Made by a program: the position numbers and the translations under genes
NCBI RefSeq assembly: GCF_014648075.1
Contig: NZ_BMQK01000002.1
Coordinates: 62,001 to 126,000 of the forward strand
Source: Streptomyces ruber
Lineage (GTDB): Bacteria; Actinomycetota; Actinomycetes; Streptomycetales; Streptomycetaceae
DNA length: 64,000 nt
Direction of reading: 5' to 3'
Shown: positions 1-9,265 of the stretch, in pieces
Numbering within the stretch: position 1 is the first letter of the stretch
Layout: the number at the start of each line of letters is the position of its first letter
Notes under the pieces: model-generated
Seen by the model: only the letters and a program-made list of their open reading frames with translations
Database searches by the model: none
Told to the model about the DNA's origin: nothing

Positions 1-222
1 GCCGCGCCGCTGCACGGAGTCCCTGATGACCTCGATGACGCGACGCTGCCGATCCGTGAGCCCCGAGCTGTCGGCCCGGATGCCGGGAGGTCGGCCGGGC
101 AGGGACCTCTTCGGTCCCTCCTGGGTCGTGGCTTCGTTGATCGCGTGCACCTGGTCGTAACCGCCCCGGGAACGGTCCTGGGTGGTGATGGTGGCGCTGG
201 CGCTGTCTGCGGTGGTGGTCAC
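1..222 (-). CDS. lexA: LexA SOS repressor, N-terminal part
   Basis: This is the first 74 codons of LexA; the rest lies beyond the left edge of the window. LexA represses the SOS regulon and cleaves itself when RecA is activated. The visible part has a streptomycete-type disordered leader of about 50 residues, then [20 protein letters not shown], the start of the winged-helix DNA-binding domain. The serine/lysine protease domain is not in view. The GTG start is chosen because GAGAGGGG lies 8 to 9 bases upstream. The gene is transcribed divergently from nrdR, and its own promoter carries a LexA box at 286-301, so it is almost certainly autoregulated. The identification rests on the N-terminal sequence and the nrdR neighbour. 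Confidence 0.9.
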   Translation of the reverse strand, partial: MTTTADSASATITTQDRSRGGYDQVHAINEATTQEGPKRSLPGRPPGIRADSSGLTDRQRRVIEVIRDSVQRRG

Positions 223-259
223 GTCGTCGGCCCCTCTCGATGTTCTCCCGTGCTGGACA

Positions 260-301
260 ACGGTAGAGGCTTTCGAAAGGTTGCGCCAAACACACGTTCG
301 A
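260..301 (-). promoter_or_regulatory. lexA promoter with LexA (SOS) box
   Basis: On the minus strand a -35 TTGGCG (284-289) and a -10 TACCGT (260-265) are separated by 18 bases. An SOS box lies at 287-300: CGAAC-GTGT-GTTTG on the minus strand, one mismatch from the actinobacterial CGAAC-N4-GTTCG consensus. It overlaps the -35, so LexA binding would block RNA polymerase. Box and hexamers are read directly; autoregulation is inferred from LexA biology. Confidence 0.75.
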
Positions 302-775
302 GTGAAAAAGTGCCGATCGCCTGACGCGATCGCGGGTCAGGGTGTAAGGCGCTGCCCGGCGGGCAGAGAGGTCACTGCGTGTACTCTTCACCGCCGGGAC
401 GGGGCCCTGTGTGCCCCCCGCCGCCGCGCGCCCCAGTCTGCCATCCGGTGCCCTCGCGCGCGTGCGCCGGCTCCTCCGTGCGGCCCTGTCCGTGCCGCGC
501 TCGCCGTAGCCGCGCCCGCCTCCGCGGGAAACGTCCGGGACGTCGCGGCCGGGCGCACTCCGAGGCATATGCCGATACGTGTGCGACACGCGCGGCGTGG
601 GCGGTTTTTCGCGCCGATCCCTACATGTAGTGCTTGGATTGCGGGAGCGACCCAGAAGTTGTGGTCCCCCTGGTCTCCGGGCCCACGGGGATCGCCTATG
701 CTGGGGGCTGCTTCGCGGGGCTCCAGTGGCCCGGCGAGGCTGTTGAGTCTGCTGTGGAGGAGGGTTCGGAGTCCC
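302..775 (+). other. lexA-nrdR intergenic region, nrdR leader
   Basis: These 474 bases hold the nrdR promoter region. An NrdR-box-like 16-mer is at 618-633. A second possible -10 (TATGCT, 697-702) lies closer to the gene without a clear -35. The longer upstream reading frame through this stretch lacks nrdR-like sequence and is not taken as coding. No cobalamin riboswitch was recognised. Confidence 0.5.
618..633 (+). promoter_or_regulatory. NrdR box candidate upstream of nrdR
   Basis: TCCCTACATGTAGTGC fits the general NrdR box (acaCwAtATaTwGtgt) at the conserved C, A, A-T, T and G-t-g positions. NrdR boxes usually come in pairs about 31 bases apart. I could not find a convincing partner at the expected spacing, so cooperative binding is not established here. 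Confidence 0.5.
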
Positions 776-1339
776 ATGCACTGCCCCTTCTGCAGGCACC
801 CCGACAGCCGTGTCGTCGACTCCCGTACGACCGATGACGGCACGTCGATCCGCAGGCGCCGCCAGTGTCCCGACTGCACCCGTCGCTTCACGACGGTGGA
901 GACGTGCTCACTGATGGTGATCAAGCGGTCCGGCGTCACGGAGCCCTTCAGCCGCACCAAGGTGATCAATGGCGTGCGCAAGGCATGCCAGGGGCGTCCC
1001 GTCACCGAGGACGCGCTCGCCCAGCTCGGCCAGCGGGTCGAGGAACAGGTGCGCGCCACCGGCAGTGCCGAGCTGACCACCCACGACGTGGGACTGGCCA
1101 TACTCGGCCCGTTGCAGGAGCTCGACCTCGTGGCCTATCTGAGGTTCGCCTCGGTCTACCGGGCGTTCGGCTCGCTGGAGGACTTCGAGGCCGCCATCGC
1201 GGAACTCAGGGAAGAGCGGGACAAGCGCTCGGCCGCGGACGACGAGGACGGCAAGGGTGCCGCCGCGGAGTGCGCGGAGCCCGCGCACGGGCCCGGGAGG
1301 ACCGGACAGGTCCCCGTGCCCGCCCGCACCGCCGACTGA
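776..1339 (+). CDS. nrdR: Transcriptional repressor NrdR
   Basis: NrdR represses ribonucleotide reductase genes by sensing ATP/dATP. The 187-residue protein begins [17 protein letters not shown]. It has the four-cysteine zinc ribbon (CPFC near residue 3, CPDC near 31) followed by an ATP-cone domain (about 45-140: VIKRSG, then the [20 protein letters not shown] helix region). The acidic, low-complexity C-terminal tail of about 45 residues is typical of streptomycetes. The ATG at 776 is chosen because the zinc ribbon starts there and GGAGGAGGG lies upstream (756-764). The gene is the first of nrdR-nrdJ; 159 bases separate it from nrdJ. It is probably controlled by its own box at 618-633. Confidence 0.96.
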   Translation: MHCPFCRHPDSRVVDSRTTDDGTSIRRRRQCPDCTRRFTTVETCSLMVIKRSGVTEPFSRTKVINGVRKACQGRPVTEDALAQLGQRVEEQVRATGSAELTTHDVGLAILGPLQELDLVAYLRFASVYRAFGSLEDFEAAIAELREERDKRSAADDEDGKGAAAECAEPAHGPGRTGQVPVPARTAD

Positions 1340-1498
1340 CCGGCGGGCCGCCCGGCCGGGCCGTCCAGGCCCCGGCGACGGGCGACGATCAAGACCTGTC
1401 GCGGATGATTGAGCGGCGCCGCGACATATGACAGGAACACCGTGCCACGGAAACAAAGTGGCACTTCAGGGCGTTTTAGCCCGATACAGGGAGGCGGC

Positions 1499-4393
1499 AT
1501 GACAGAGACGGCGAGCGGTCCGGCAGCACGAGGTTCCCGCGCGAAGGGCACCAAGGCCACCAAGGGACTGCGTATCGAGCGGATCCACACGACCCCCGGC
1601 GTGCATCCGTACGACGAGGTCGAGTGGGCGAGCCGTGACGTCGTCATGACCAACTGGCGCGACGGCTCGGTCAACTTCGAGCAGCGTGGCGTCGAGTTCC
1701 CCGAGTTCTGGTCGGTGAACGCGGTCAACATCGTCACCAGTAAGTACTTCCGCGGTGCCGTCGGTACGCCGCAGCGCGAGGTGAGCCTCAAGCAGCTCAT
1801 CGACCGCATCGTGAAGACGTACCGGAAGGCCGGTGAGGACTACAAGTACTTCGCCTCGCCCGCCGACGCCGAGATCTTCGAGCACGAGCTGGCGTACGCC
1901 CTCCTGCACCAGATCTTCAGCTTCAACAGCCCGGTCTGGTTCAACGTCGGAACCCCGCAGCCCCAGCAGGTCTCCGCCTGCTTCATCCTGTCCGTCGACG
2001 ACTCCATGGAGTCGATCCTCGACTGGTACAAGGAAGAGGGCATGATCTTCAAGGGCGGCTCCGGCGCCGGCCTGAACCTGTCCCGCATCCGCTCCTCCAA
2101 GGAGCTGCTCTCCTCCGGCGGCAACGCCTCCGGCCCCGTCTCCTTCATGCGCGGCGCCGACGCCTCCGCCGGCACCATCAAGTCCGGTGGTGCCACCCGC
2201 CGCGCCGCCAAGATGGTCATCCTCGACGTCGACCACCCGGACATCGAGGACTTCATCGAGACGAAGGTCAAGGAGGAGGAGAAGATCCGCGCCCTCCGTG
2301 ACGCGGGCTTCGACATGGACCTGGGCGGCGACGACATCACGTCCGTCCAGTACCAGAACGCCAACAACTCGGTCCGGGTCAACGACACCTTCATGAAGGC
2401 CGTCGAGTCCGGCGGCAAGTTCGGCCTGACGTCCCGCATGACCGGCGAGGTCATCGAGGAGGTCGAGGCCAGGGCCCTGTTCCGCAAGATGGCCGAGGCC
2501 GCCTGGGCCTGCGCCGACCCGGGCATCCAGTACGACGACACGATCAACCACTGGCACACGTGCCCGGAGTCCGGCCGTATCAACGGCTCGAACCCGTGCA
2601 GCGAGTACATGCACCTGGACAACACGTCCTGCAACCTCGCCTCGCTGAACCTGATGAAGTTCCTGAAGGACGACGGCAAGGGCAACCAGTCCTTCGAGGC
2701 CGAGCGCTTCCAGAAGGTCGTCGAGCTGGTCATCACGGCGATGGACATCTCCATCTGCTTCGCCGACTTCCCGACCGAGAAGATCGGTGAGAACACCCGC
2801 GCCTTCCGCCAGCTCGGCATCGGCTACGCCAACCTCGGCGCCCTGCTGATGGCGACCGGCCACGCGTACGACTCCGACGGCGGCCGTGCCCTCGCCGGTG
2901 CCATCACCTCCCTGATGACCGGCACCTCCTACCGCCGCTCCGCCGAGCTCGCCGCGGTCGTCGGCCCGTACGACGGCTACGCCCTGAACGCCCAGCCGCA
3001 CCTGCGCGTGATGAAGCAGCACGCCGACGAGAACGAGAAGGCCGTCCGCATGGACGACCTGGACACCCCGGTCTGGGCCGCCGCCACGGAGGCCTGGCAG
3101 GACGTGCTCCGCCTCGGCGAGAAGAACGGCTTCCGCAACGCCCAGGCGTCCGTCATCGCCCCGACCGGCACCATCGGTCTGGCGATGTCCTGCGACACCA
3201 CCGGCCTGGAGCCCGACCTCGCGCTGGTCAAGTTCAAGAAGCTGGTCGGCGGCGGCTCGATGCAGATCGTCAACGGCACCGTCCCGCAGGCCCTGCGCCG
3301 CCTGGGCTACCAGGAGGAGCAGATCGAGGCGATCGTCGCCCACATCGCCGAGAACGGCAACGTGATCGACGCCCCGGCCCTCAAGCAGGAGCACTACGAG
3401 GTGTTCGACTGCGCGATGGGCGAGCGCGCCATCTCCCCGATGGGCCACGTGCGCATGATGGCCGCGATCCAGCCGTGGATCTCCGGCGCCCTGTCCAAGA
3501 CGGTCAACATGCCGGAGTCGGCGACCGTCGAGGAGGTCGAGGAGATCTACTTCGAGGCATGGAAGATGGGCGTCAAGGCGCTCGCCATCTACCGCGACAA
3601 CTGCAAGGTCGGCCAGCCGCTCTCCGCGAAGAAGAAGGACGAGAAGGAGAAGATCGCGGAGAAGGCGGAGGAGACGATCCGCGAGACGGTCGAGAAGGTC
3701 GTCGAGTACCGCCCGGTCCGCAAGCGCCTCCCGAAGGGACGTCCCGGCATCACCACGTCGTTCACCGTCGGCGGCGCCGAGGGCTACATGACCGCCAACT
3801 CCTACCCGGACGACGGCCTCGGCGAGGTCTTCCTGAAGATGTCGAAGCAGGGCTCCACGCTCGCGGGCATGATGGACGCCTTCTCCATCGCCGTCTCGGT
3901 GGGCCTCCAGTACGGTGTGCCGCTGGAGACGTACGTCTCGAAGTTCACGAACATGCGCTTCGAGCCGGCCGGCATGACGGACGACCCGGACGTGCGGATG
4001 GCGCAGTCGATCGTCGACTACATCTTCCGCCGCCTGGCGCTCGACTTCCTGCCCTTCGAGACCCGCTCCGCGCTCGGCATCCACTCCGCCGAGGAGCGCC
4101 AGCGCCACCTCGAGACCGGTTCGTACGAGCCGGCGGAGGAGGAGGTCGACGTCGAGGGCCTCGCCCAGTCCGCGCCCCGCGCGCAGGAGCTGAAGGCCGT
4201 CACCACGCCGAAGGCCGAGGACGAGGGGGTCAGGCCCGCCCCGAAGCAGGCCCACACCAGCGCCGAGCTGGTGGAGATGCAGCTGGGTATCCAGGCGGAC
4301 GCCCCGCTCTGCTTCTCCTGCGGCACGAAGATGCAGCGGGCCGGTTCCTGCTACATCTGCGAGGGCTGCGGCTCGACCAGCGGCTGCAGCTGA
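1499..4393 (+). CDS. nrdJ: Vitamin B12-dependent (class II) ribonucleotide reductase NrdJ
   Basis: Reduces ribonucleotides to deoxyribonucleotides using adenosylcobalamin to generate the thiyl radical, so it works with or without oxygen. The 964 residues are of normal length for the streptomycete enzyme. Visible active-site elements are Cys161 (QQVSACFILS), the NPCSE motif at about 365-369 holding the radical Cys and general-base Glu, and a C-terminal zinc/thiol-shuttle segment with CFSCG and CYICEGCG near the end. A charged insert of about 50 residues (KKKDEKEKIAEKAEE) precedes the last catalytic section. The ATG at 1499 is preceded by AGGGAGG. It is downstream of its repressor nrdR. A strong hairpin follows the stop codon. 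Confidence 0.97.
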   Translation: MTETASGPAARGSRAKGTKATKGLRIERIHTTPGVHPYDEVEWASRDVVMTNWRDGSVNFEQRGVEFPEFWSVNAVNIVTSKYFRGAVGTPQREVSLKQLIDRIVKTYRKAGEDYKYFASPADAEIFEHELAYALLHQIFSFNSPVWFNVGTPQPQQVSACFILSVDDSMESILDWYKEEGMIFKGGSGAGLNLSRIRSSKELLSSGGNASGPVSFMRGADASAGTIKSGGATRRAAKMVILDVDHPDIEDFIETKVKEEEKIRALRDAGFDMDLGGDDITSVQYQNANNSVRVNDTFMKAVESGGKFGLTSRMTGEVIEEVEARALFRKMAEAAWACADPGIQYDDTINHWHTCPESGRINGSNPCSEYMHLDNTSCNLASLNLMKFLKDDGKGNQSFEAERFQKVVELVITAMDISICFADFPTEKIGENTRAFRQLGIGYANLGALLMATGHAYDSDGGRALAGAITSLMTGTSYRRSAELAAVVGPYDGYALNAQPHLRVMKQHADENEKAVRMDDLDTPVWAAATEAWQDVLRLGEKNGFRNAQASVIAPTGTIGLAMSCDTTGLEPDLALVKFKKLVGGGSMQIVNGTVPQALRRLGYQEEQIEAIVAHIAENGNVIDAPALKQEHYEVFDCAMGERAISPMGHVRMMAAIQPWISGALSKTVNMPESATVEEVEEIYFEAWKMGVKALAIYRDNCKVGQPLSAKKKDEKEKIAEKAEETIRETVEKVVEYRPVRKRLPKGRPGITTSFTVGGAEGYMTANSYPDDGLGEVFLKMSKQGSTLAGMMDAFSIAVSVGLQYGVPLETYVSKFTNMRFEPAGMTDDPDVRMAQSIVDYIFRRLALDFLPFETRSALGIHSAEERQRHLETGSYEPAEEEVDVEGLAQSAPRAQELKAVTTPKAEDEGVRPAPKQAHTSAELVEMQLGIQADAPLCFSCGTKMQRAGSCYICEGCGSTSGCS

Positions 4394-4400
4394 TCCGACA

Positions 4401-4443
4401 CGCCGGAGGGCGGTACGGCCCACAGCCGTATCGCCCTCCGGCG
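4401..4443. terminator. Bidirectional terminator, nrdJ / TerD-like gene
   Basis: Two 19-base arms (4401-4419 and 4425-4443) pair with a single G-T exception around a 5-base loop. The hairpin lies between convergent genes and can end transcripts from both sides. Confidence 0.85.
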
Positions 4444-4456
4444 GTCGCGGGCGGGC

Positions 4457-4990
4457 TCAGGGCTGCCGGGGAGCGCCCATGATCCGGGCGAAGGACGCGG
4501 GGTCCGCGTCGTACCCCTGGAGGTCGGGGCGGAAGCTCCACACGCCGGCGTCGTCGCGCACGAACTCCGCCACGGTCGCGGCCGTCGCCCCGCGCGCGTC
4601 GCCGAAGTCGTGCTCGTCCATGACGTCGTAGCCCTCGCGTATGCGCAGCGCGGGGTGCTGGATGTCGGCGAACGTCTTCTTGCCGTTCTGCTGCTGGATG
4701 GCGACACCGACCACCACGCGCGCGTAACGCGGGGCGAGCCGGTCCAGCTCCAGGACCATGACCTCGTCCCAGCCGAAGCCCTGACCGGTCTTGCTGTCCC
4801 GGCCCAGGGTGATGGTGCCGTCGGGGGAGCGGCTGTCGAAACTCACCACGTAGTCGGGGTCTCCGTGCGGGGCCGATGCCAGGTAGGTCGCGGCCAGGAG
4901 ATCCAGGTCCACGGACGGCTGTCCCAGCGGACTGGGGTCCCACTTCACCGACACCTCGACCTTGCGAATGCCCTTGTTGAGGCCCTTCAC
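4457..4990 (-). CDS. TerD-family stress-response protein
   Basis: A single TerD domain of about 177 residues. Family members bind calcium and are linked to tellurite resistance, general stress and, in streptomycetes, differentiation; the biochemical role is unknown. Recognisable features are the N-terminal MKGLNKGIRKVEVSVKWD start, the acidic metal-binding segments (VDLDLLAA, VVSFDSRSPDG) and the core GFGWDEVMVLELDRLAP. The protein ends with a segment (WSFRPDLQGYDADPASFARI) seen in many streptomycete paralogues. The GTG start follows GGGAGGGAG. It is a single gene convergent with nrdJ. Assignment to the family is firm; the specific function cannot be told. Confidence 0.9.
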   Translation of the reverse strand: MKGLNKGIRKVEVSVKWDPSPLGQPSVDLDLLAATYLASAPHGDPDYVVSFDSRSPDGTITLGRDSKTGQGFGWDEVMVLELDRLAPRYARVVVGVAIQQQNGKKTFADIQHPALRIREGYDVMDEHDFGDARGATAATVAEFVRDDAGVWSFRPDLQGYDADPASFARIMGAPRQP

Positions 4991-5144
4991 CGGATCTCCC
5001 TCCCTTTGTCACGGTGTGTCTGTCACCTGAACTGACGTGCAGTCCAAGCCAGTTGCCCATCCTCGCACGCGCGCGCGACGTGTGCGCCGATGCGCCGCGA
5101 CAGCGCGTGACCGGCGCCACGTCCTGTGGCCTTACCATGGCGCG

Positions 5145-5750
5145 GTGCTGGTCAAGTGGACACGCTGCACCGTGATGGACCGCCGGGGGTTCGAACGGGG
5201 GCAGCGGAAGTGGGCGGGGCTTCCGGGGGAGCCGGGTTTCCGAGGGCAGGGCGGTGGCTGGAGCCGGGTGCGCCCGGGTGTGGCCCACGTCTTCTCGTTC
5301 TGGGAGAACCGCACCTTCTACGACTCCTTCATGGCGCGCTCCCACGACCGGCTCGCCGCCTCGCAGTCGGGCACCTTCAAGAACCAGCAGGCCAAGCTGT
5401 TCGACCACCGCTTCGACGTGAAGACCGGCTTCGAACCGCGTTTCACGGACGCCGATCTGGTGCGGGTGGCGCACTGCCGGGTGCACGAGGAGCGCGCCGA
5501 GCACTTCGCGCTGATGCAGGAGAAGGTCTGGAACCCCGCGATGGCCGGCTCGCCCGGCATGCTCCGCGGTCTGTTCGGCGAGGCGCCCGGGCACGAGTTC
5601 CTGATCCTGTCCATGTGGCAGTCGGCCGCCGAGCACGGCAAGTACCGCGCCGAGCGCGTCGAACGGCTCGCGCTGAGAACCCAGGTGGAGGCGGACGTCG
5701 CGGCGCTGGCGGGCGACATCGTGGAGCTGGAGCCCGGCTGGACGGTATGA
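5145..5750 (+). CDS. DUF4937 (YdbC-like) conserved protein
   Basis: A soluble protein of about 201 residues of unknown function, resembling the DUF4937/YdbC family of dimeric alpha-beta barrel-like proteins. It has two repeated-looking halves, one around RPGVAHVFSFWENRTFYDSFM and one around FLILSMWQSAAEHGKYRAERV. That suggests a tandem ferredoxin-like (antibiotic-monooxygenase-like) fold; this is inference. A GTG at 5145 (VLVKWTRC) is preferred over an upstream ATG because family members begin there and a -10-like TACCAT (5134-5139) ends 5 bases before it, which points to a leaderless message. No operon partner is evident, although the next three genes have the same orientation. Confidence 0.75.
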   Translation: MLVKWTRCTVMDRRGFERGQRKWAGLPGEPGFRGQGGGWSRVRPGVAHVFSFWENRTFYDSFMARSHDRLAASQSGTFKNQQAKLFDHRFDVKTGFEPRFTDADLVRVAHCRVHEERAEHFALMQEKVWNPAMAGSPGMLRGLFGEAPGHEFLILSMWQSAAEHGKYRAERVERLALRTQVEADVAALAGDIVELEPGWTV

Positions 5751-5857
5751 GGTCCGCGGTGCGGCGCACTCTCCGGACGCGCGGGAGCCGTGTGACCTAG
5801 ACCGTATGAGGCCCGCACTGGTGCTCGATCGGCGGTCACCCGATCTAGGGTTTCGGC

Positions 5858-6517
5858 ATGGCACGACCACGGCGCATCGTCCTTGTCCGGCACGGCGAGT
5901 CGGAGGGCAACGCCGACGACACGGTGTACGAACGCGAACCCGACCACGCGCTGGCGCTCACCGAGCGGGGCCGGCTGCAGGCGGAGGAGACGGGCGAACG
6001 GCTCCGCCGGCTGTTCGGCCGGGAGCACGTCAGCGTGTACGTCTCCCCGTACCGGCGCACCCACGAGACCTTCCGGGCCTTCCGGCTCGACCCCGGGCTG
6101 GTGCGCGTCCGCGAGGAGCCGCGGCTGCGCGAACAGGACTGGGGCAACTGGCAGGACCGCGACGACGTACGGCTGCAGAAGGCGTACCGGGACGCCTATG
6201 GGCACTTCTTCTACCGCTTCGCGCAGGGCGAGTCCGGGGCCGACGTGTACGACCGGGTCGGCGGCTTCCTGGAGAGCCTGTTCCGCAGCTTCGAGAACCC
6301 CGACCACCCGCCGAACGTGCTCCTGGTGACCCACGGCCTGGCCATGCGGCTGTTCTGCATGCGCTGGTTCCACTGGTCGGTCGCGGAGTTCGAGTCGCTG
6401 TCCAACCCGGGGAACGGGGAGACGCGGATGCTCGTACTGGGCGAGGACGGCAGGTACACGCTCGACCGTCCCTTCGAACGCTGGCGGGAACCGCAGTCGT
6501 ACGGCGCCACCGGATAG
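5858..6517 (+). CDS. Histidine phosphatase (phosphoglycerate-mutase-like) family protein
   Basis: Belongs to the RHG histidine phosphatase superfamily; the substrate is unknown. The catalytic LVRHGES motif is at residues 8-14, with the phospho-accepting His in RHG. The second histidine is in LLVTHGLAMR near residue 155. The 219-residue length is usual. The conserved phosphate-pocket Arg is in VYVSPYRRT. The ATG at 5858 follows a -10-like TAGGGT (5846-5851) by 6 bases with no Shine-Dalgarno sequence, so a leaderless transcript is likely. It is followed after 40 bases by an ADP-ribosylglycohydrolase gene. Either a small-molecule phosphatase or a mutase is possible; the sequence does not decide. 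Confidence 0.88.
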   Translation: MARPRRIVLVRHGESEGNADDTVYEREPDHALALTERGRLQAEETGERLRRLFGREHVSVYVSPYRRTHETFRAFRLDPGLVRVREEPRLREQDWGNWQDRDDVRLQKAYRDAYGHFFYRFAQGESGADVYDRVGGFLESLFRSFENPDHPPNVLLVTHGLAMRLFCMRWFHWSVAEFESLSNPGNGETRMLVLGEDGRYTLDRPFERWREPQSYGATG

Positions 6518-6557
6518 GGTGGCGGCACGACGGGCGGTCACTTAGAGTGGCGGGGCG

Positions 6558-7541
6558 ATGACCGCTCACTCCTTCCGCTCGCCTCGCTCGCGCGGCTCCT
6601 CTCGCGCCCCCCGCCCGTCTCACTCCTCTCGCTCGTCCGACTCCTCGCACTCCGCCACCGGCCGGCGTCTGGAGCGGGCCCTGGCGAGCCTGCGCGGACT
6701 CTCGGTCGGTGACGCGCTGGGCTCGCAGTTCTTCGTCCCCGATAACATCCCGCTGCTCCGGCGCCGCGCGACGCCGTCCGGCCCCTGGCAGTGGACGGAC
6801 GACACGGAGATGGCCTGCTCCGTGGTGGCCGTCCTCGCGGACCGGCACCGGATCGACCAGGACGAACTGGCCCGTTCCTTCGCTGAGCACCACGACTTCG
6901 ACCGTGGGTACGGGCCCGCCGTGAACCGGCTGCTGCGGCTGGTCCGGGAAGGCGGTGACTGGCGGCGGCTGGCGTCCGGGCTGTTCGACGGACGGGGGTC
7001 CTGGGGCAACGGTGCCGCGATGCGGATCGCCCCTCTGGGCGCCTGGTACGCGGACGACCCCGAGCAGGCGACGCACCAGGCGGAGATCTCGGCGTACCCC
7101 ACCCACCAGCACCGCGAGGCCGTGGCCGGCGCCATGGCCGTCGCGGCGGCCGCCGCCTTGGCGGCCGGTCCGGCGGGACCGCCGAACGCCGGGGAACTGC
7201 TCGACGGGGTCGTCGCGCTGGTGCCGAAGAGCGCCGTCGCCGCCGGACTGCGCCGCGCCCGCGACATGCTCGACTACGAGGACGCGGGTACGGTCGCGGC
7301 CGTCCTGGGCTGCGGGCGGCGCACGTCGGCGCACGACACCGTGCCGTTCGCGCTCTGGTCGGCTGCGCGGGCCCTCGGCGACTACGAGCGGGCGTTCTGG
7401 ACGACGGCCCAGGCCGGCGGTGATGTCGACACGACCTGCGCCATCGTCGGCGGGATCGTCGCCTCCGGAGGGGCGGGTGCGCCGCCCGAGGAGTGGGCAC
7501 GGCAGACGGAGGAACTGCCGGAGTGGGTACCGGGACGTTAG
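6558..7541 (+). CDS. ADP-ribosylglycohydrolase family protein
   Basis: Removes ADP-ribose from proteins or small acceptors (DraG/ARH-like fold, binuclear magnesium). Metal-binding signatures are visible: GLSVGDALGSQ at about 48, WTDDTEMA near 75 and GGDVDTTCAIVGGI near 290. The 327 residues include a Ser/Arg-rich leader of about 35 residues (SRSSDSSHS) not needed for the fold and of low complexity at the DNA level too. A start further in is therefore possible. The chosen ATG has a -10-like TAGAGT at 6543-6548, nine bases upstream, suggesting leaderless expression. Family assignment is firm; the substrate is not known. Confidence 0.9.
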   Translation: MTAHSFRSPRSRGSSRAPRPSHSSRSSDSSHSATGRRLERALASLRGLSVGDALGSQFFVPDNIPLLRRRATPSGPWQWTDDTEMACSVVAVLADRHRIDQDELARSFAEHHDFDRGYGPAVNRLLRLVREGGDWRRLASGLFDGRGSWGNGAAMRIAPLGAWYADDPEQATHQAEISAYPTHQHREAVAGAMAVAAAAALAAGPAGPPNAGELLDGVVALVPKSAVAAGLRRARDMLDYEDAGTVAAVLGCGRRTSAHDTVPFALWSAARALGDYERAFWTTAQAGGDVDTTCAIVGGIVASGGAGAPPEEWARQTEELPEWVPGR

Positions 7542-7849
7542 CGCGGTCCTTCCCGTTCGCGCACCCGCCGATCGCCGACGGATGCGGCACCGCCGGGCCC
7601 GGTACGGTCCGACGCGGCGAACAGCCATGTCGTGCTGCTCTTCTCGGCGCTCTTCAGTCCCTGACGGGTCGTGATGGGGAGCTGCTCAAGGGTGTGCGCG
7701 AGCGAATGAAGGGGGCGATCCGCCCGGGCGCTCGGCGGAGGCGCCGAGGAGGTGGCCGGGCGTCCGGTGCGACCCCCGCGGGTACTCGAAGGCGCCAGGG
7801 GTGACCGGGGTGTCGTGCGGGATTCGGGGCGGCGTAGGCTAAGGGCGTC
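7542..7849. other. Intergenic region before rnhB
   Basis: 308 bases without a convincing gene. Short reading frames here are Arg/Gly-rich readings of GC-rich sequence. A 7-base-pair hairpin (7731-7737 with 7742-7748) may end the upstream transcript. A -10-like TAGGCT at 7835-7840 lies 9 bases before the rnhB ATG. Confidence 0.5.
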
Positions 7850-8551
7850 ATGCCGTACGAACCGCCTACCCACACCGTCGAGCGCTCCCTTCGCGCCACG
7901 ACCGGAGCCAAGGTCATTGCCGGTGTCGACGAGGTGGGTCGCGGCGCGTGGGCCGGTCCCGTCACCGTCTGCGCGGCGGTCACGGGCCTGCGTCGACCGC
8001 CGGAGGGCCTCACCGACTCCAAGCTCCTCACGATCAAGAGGCGCACCGAGCTGGCCGAGACCCTGCGCAAGTGGGTGACCTCGTACGCCCTGGGACACGC
8101 CTCCCCCGAGGAGATCGACGAGCTGGGTATGACGGCCGCCCTGCGGCTCGCCGCCCAGCGTGCGCTGGACGCTCTGCCGGTGCGGCCCGACGCGGTGATC
8201 CTCGACGGGAAGCACGACTACCTGGGAGCACCCTGGCGGGTACGTACGGTGATCAAGGGGGACCAGTCGTGCGTGGCTGTCGCGGCCGCGTCGGTGATCG
8301 CCAAGGTCCAGCGCGACAAAATGATGGCCGAACTGGCCGTCGAACATGCACACTTCGGTTTTGCGGCCAACGCCGGGTATCCGTCTCCCGTGCACAAGGC
8401 CGCGCTGGCGGAGTGGGGTCCCACCCCCTACCACCGGCTGTCGTGGGCGTATCTTGATGCGCTGCCCCAGTGGCGGCATCTCAAGAAGGTCCGCAACTGC
8501 GCGGACGGAAGCGTTCCGGAGATCGAAGGCCAACTCGGCTTCGATTTCTAA
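7850..8551 (+). CDS. rnhB: Ribonuclease HII
   Basis: Cleaves the RNA strand of RNA-DNA hybrids and nicks at single ribonucleotides in DNA. The type 2 RNase H catalytic acidic residues are visible: the D-E pair in [14 protein letters not shown] (about 24-37) and the Asp in [10 protein letters not shown] (near 118). The conserved [12 protein letters not shown] helix and the [11 protein letters not shown] segment follow. At 233 residues it is standard length. The ATG lacks a ribosome site but has a nearby -10-like TAGGCT, so the message may be leaderless. It stands alone, on the same strand as the unknown gene at 8621. It fits with recQ and nrdJ in a DNA-maintenance neighbourhood. Confidence 0.96.
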   Translation: MPYEPPTHTVERSLRATTGAKVIAGVDEVGRGAWAGPVTVCAAVTGLRRPPEGLTDSKLLTIKRRTELAETLRKWVTSYALGHASPEEIDELGMTAALRLAAQRALDALPVRPDAVILDGKHDYLGAPWRVRTVIKGDQSCVAVAAASVIAKVQRDKMMAELAVEHAHFGFAANAGYPSPVHKAALAEWGPTPYHRLSWAYLDALPQWRHLKKVRNCADGSVPEIEGQLGFDF

Positions 8552-8620
8552 TCGGTTTCGTTCGTACTCATGTGCCACCCGCCGACGCGAGTCGCACCTG
8601 CGTTTGATTAACATCAGATC

Positions 8621-9265
8621 ATGCCTCCCGAGGAGCCTCAGATTCACGAGAGTGCCCAGGGTCCGCGCGCCATTCCGGCCGGCGGCCGCGTCGCGCCCAC
8701 CCCTCGCCCCGTACCCGGTCCCCGCCCCGCGGCCCCGGCGCGTCCCGGTCGTCCGGGGCCTGCCAGGCCGACGCCGGGCCAACGCGCACCGCGCGACACC
8801 GCCCCCGCCAAGCCGGGGCCCCAGTCCGCTCCGGCCGCCGCCGCGGCCCCTCCGGCTGCGGCCGCCGCTGCCACCACCCCACAGATCCAGTTGATCCCGG
8901 CCCCTCCGGAGGGTGCGCTGGACGCGGCGGAGGAAGCCGTCGACCTGCTGTTCGAGTCGGGCCGTGCTCCCGGGGAGGTGCTCGTCATCACCACCGGCGA
9001 GCCGCACCCGTGGGCCGCGCACGAGCTGTCCTTCGGTGAGGCCGCCTACTGGTCGCAGCACGACGCGGGAGACGACGTCTTCTACGTGGACGCCGCTGCC
9101 GCCGACCGGGCCCAGCCCCGTCCCGTCGTCGTGGTCGCCGTCAACGGGGGCACCGACGCCGCCGCCGGACAGGCGCTGCCTCTGGCTCTCAAGCGCGCCG
9201 GCGCGCTGCTGATCGTCTGCGGGGACCCGCAGCGGATCAACTCGGTGCTGGGCGCGGGGGTCTGA
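8621..9265 (+). CDS. Conserved Pro/Ala-rich protein of unknown function
   Basis: I do not recognise a named domain. The first 90 residues are a disordered Pro/Ala/Arg linker. The last 120 or so form a compact acidic domain starting QIQLIPAPPEGALDAAEEAVDLLFE. It runs through short beta-like stretches (EVLVITTGE, RPVVVVAVN, GALLIVCGD) and ends PQRINSVLGAGV. The alternating strands suggest a Rossmann-like fold, possibly related to the end of a helicase or nucleotide-binding protein, but no Walker motif is seen. There is no signal peptide or membrane segment. A -10-like TAACAT (8609-8614) lies 6 bases before the ATG, so it is probably leaderless. It sits directly after rnhB. Confidence 0.75.
   Translation: MPPEEPQIHESAQGPRAIPAGGRVAPTPRPVPGPRPAAPARPGRPGPARPTPGQRAPRDTAPAKPGPQSAPAAAAAPPAAAAAATTPQIQLIPAPPEGALDAAEEAVDLLFESGRAPGEVLVITTGEPHPWAAHELSFGEAAYWSQHDAGDDVFYVDAAAADRAQPRPVVVVAVNGGTDAAAGQALPLALKRAGALLIVCGDPQRINSVLGAGV

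Noticed and set aside
1466..4423. Long minus-strand reading frame opposite nrdJ (985 codons)
   Set aside because: It is an antisense shadow caused by GC bias: Leu/Asp/Val/Arg repeats, no domain and no ribosome site, while the plus strand encodes a fully motif-complete nrdJ.
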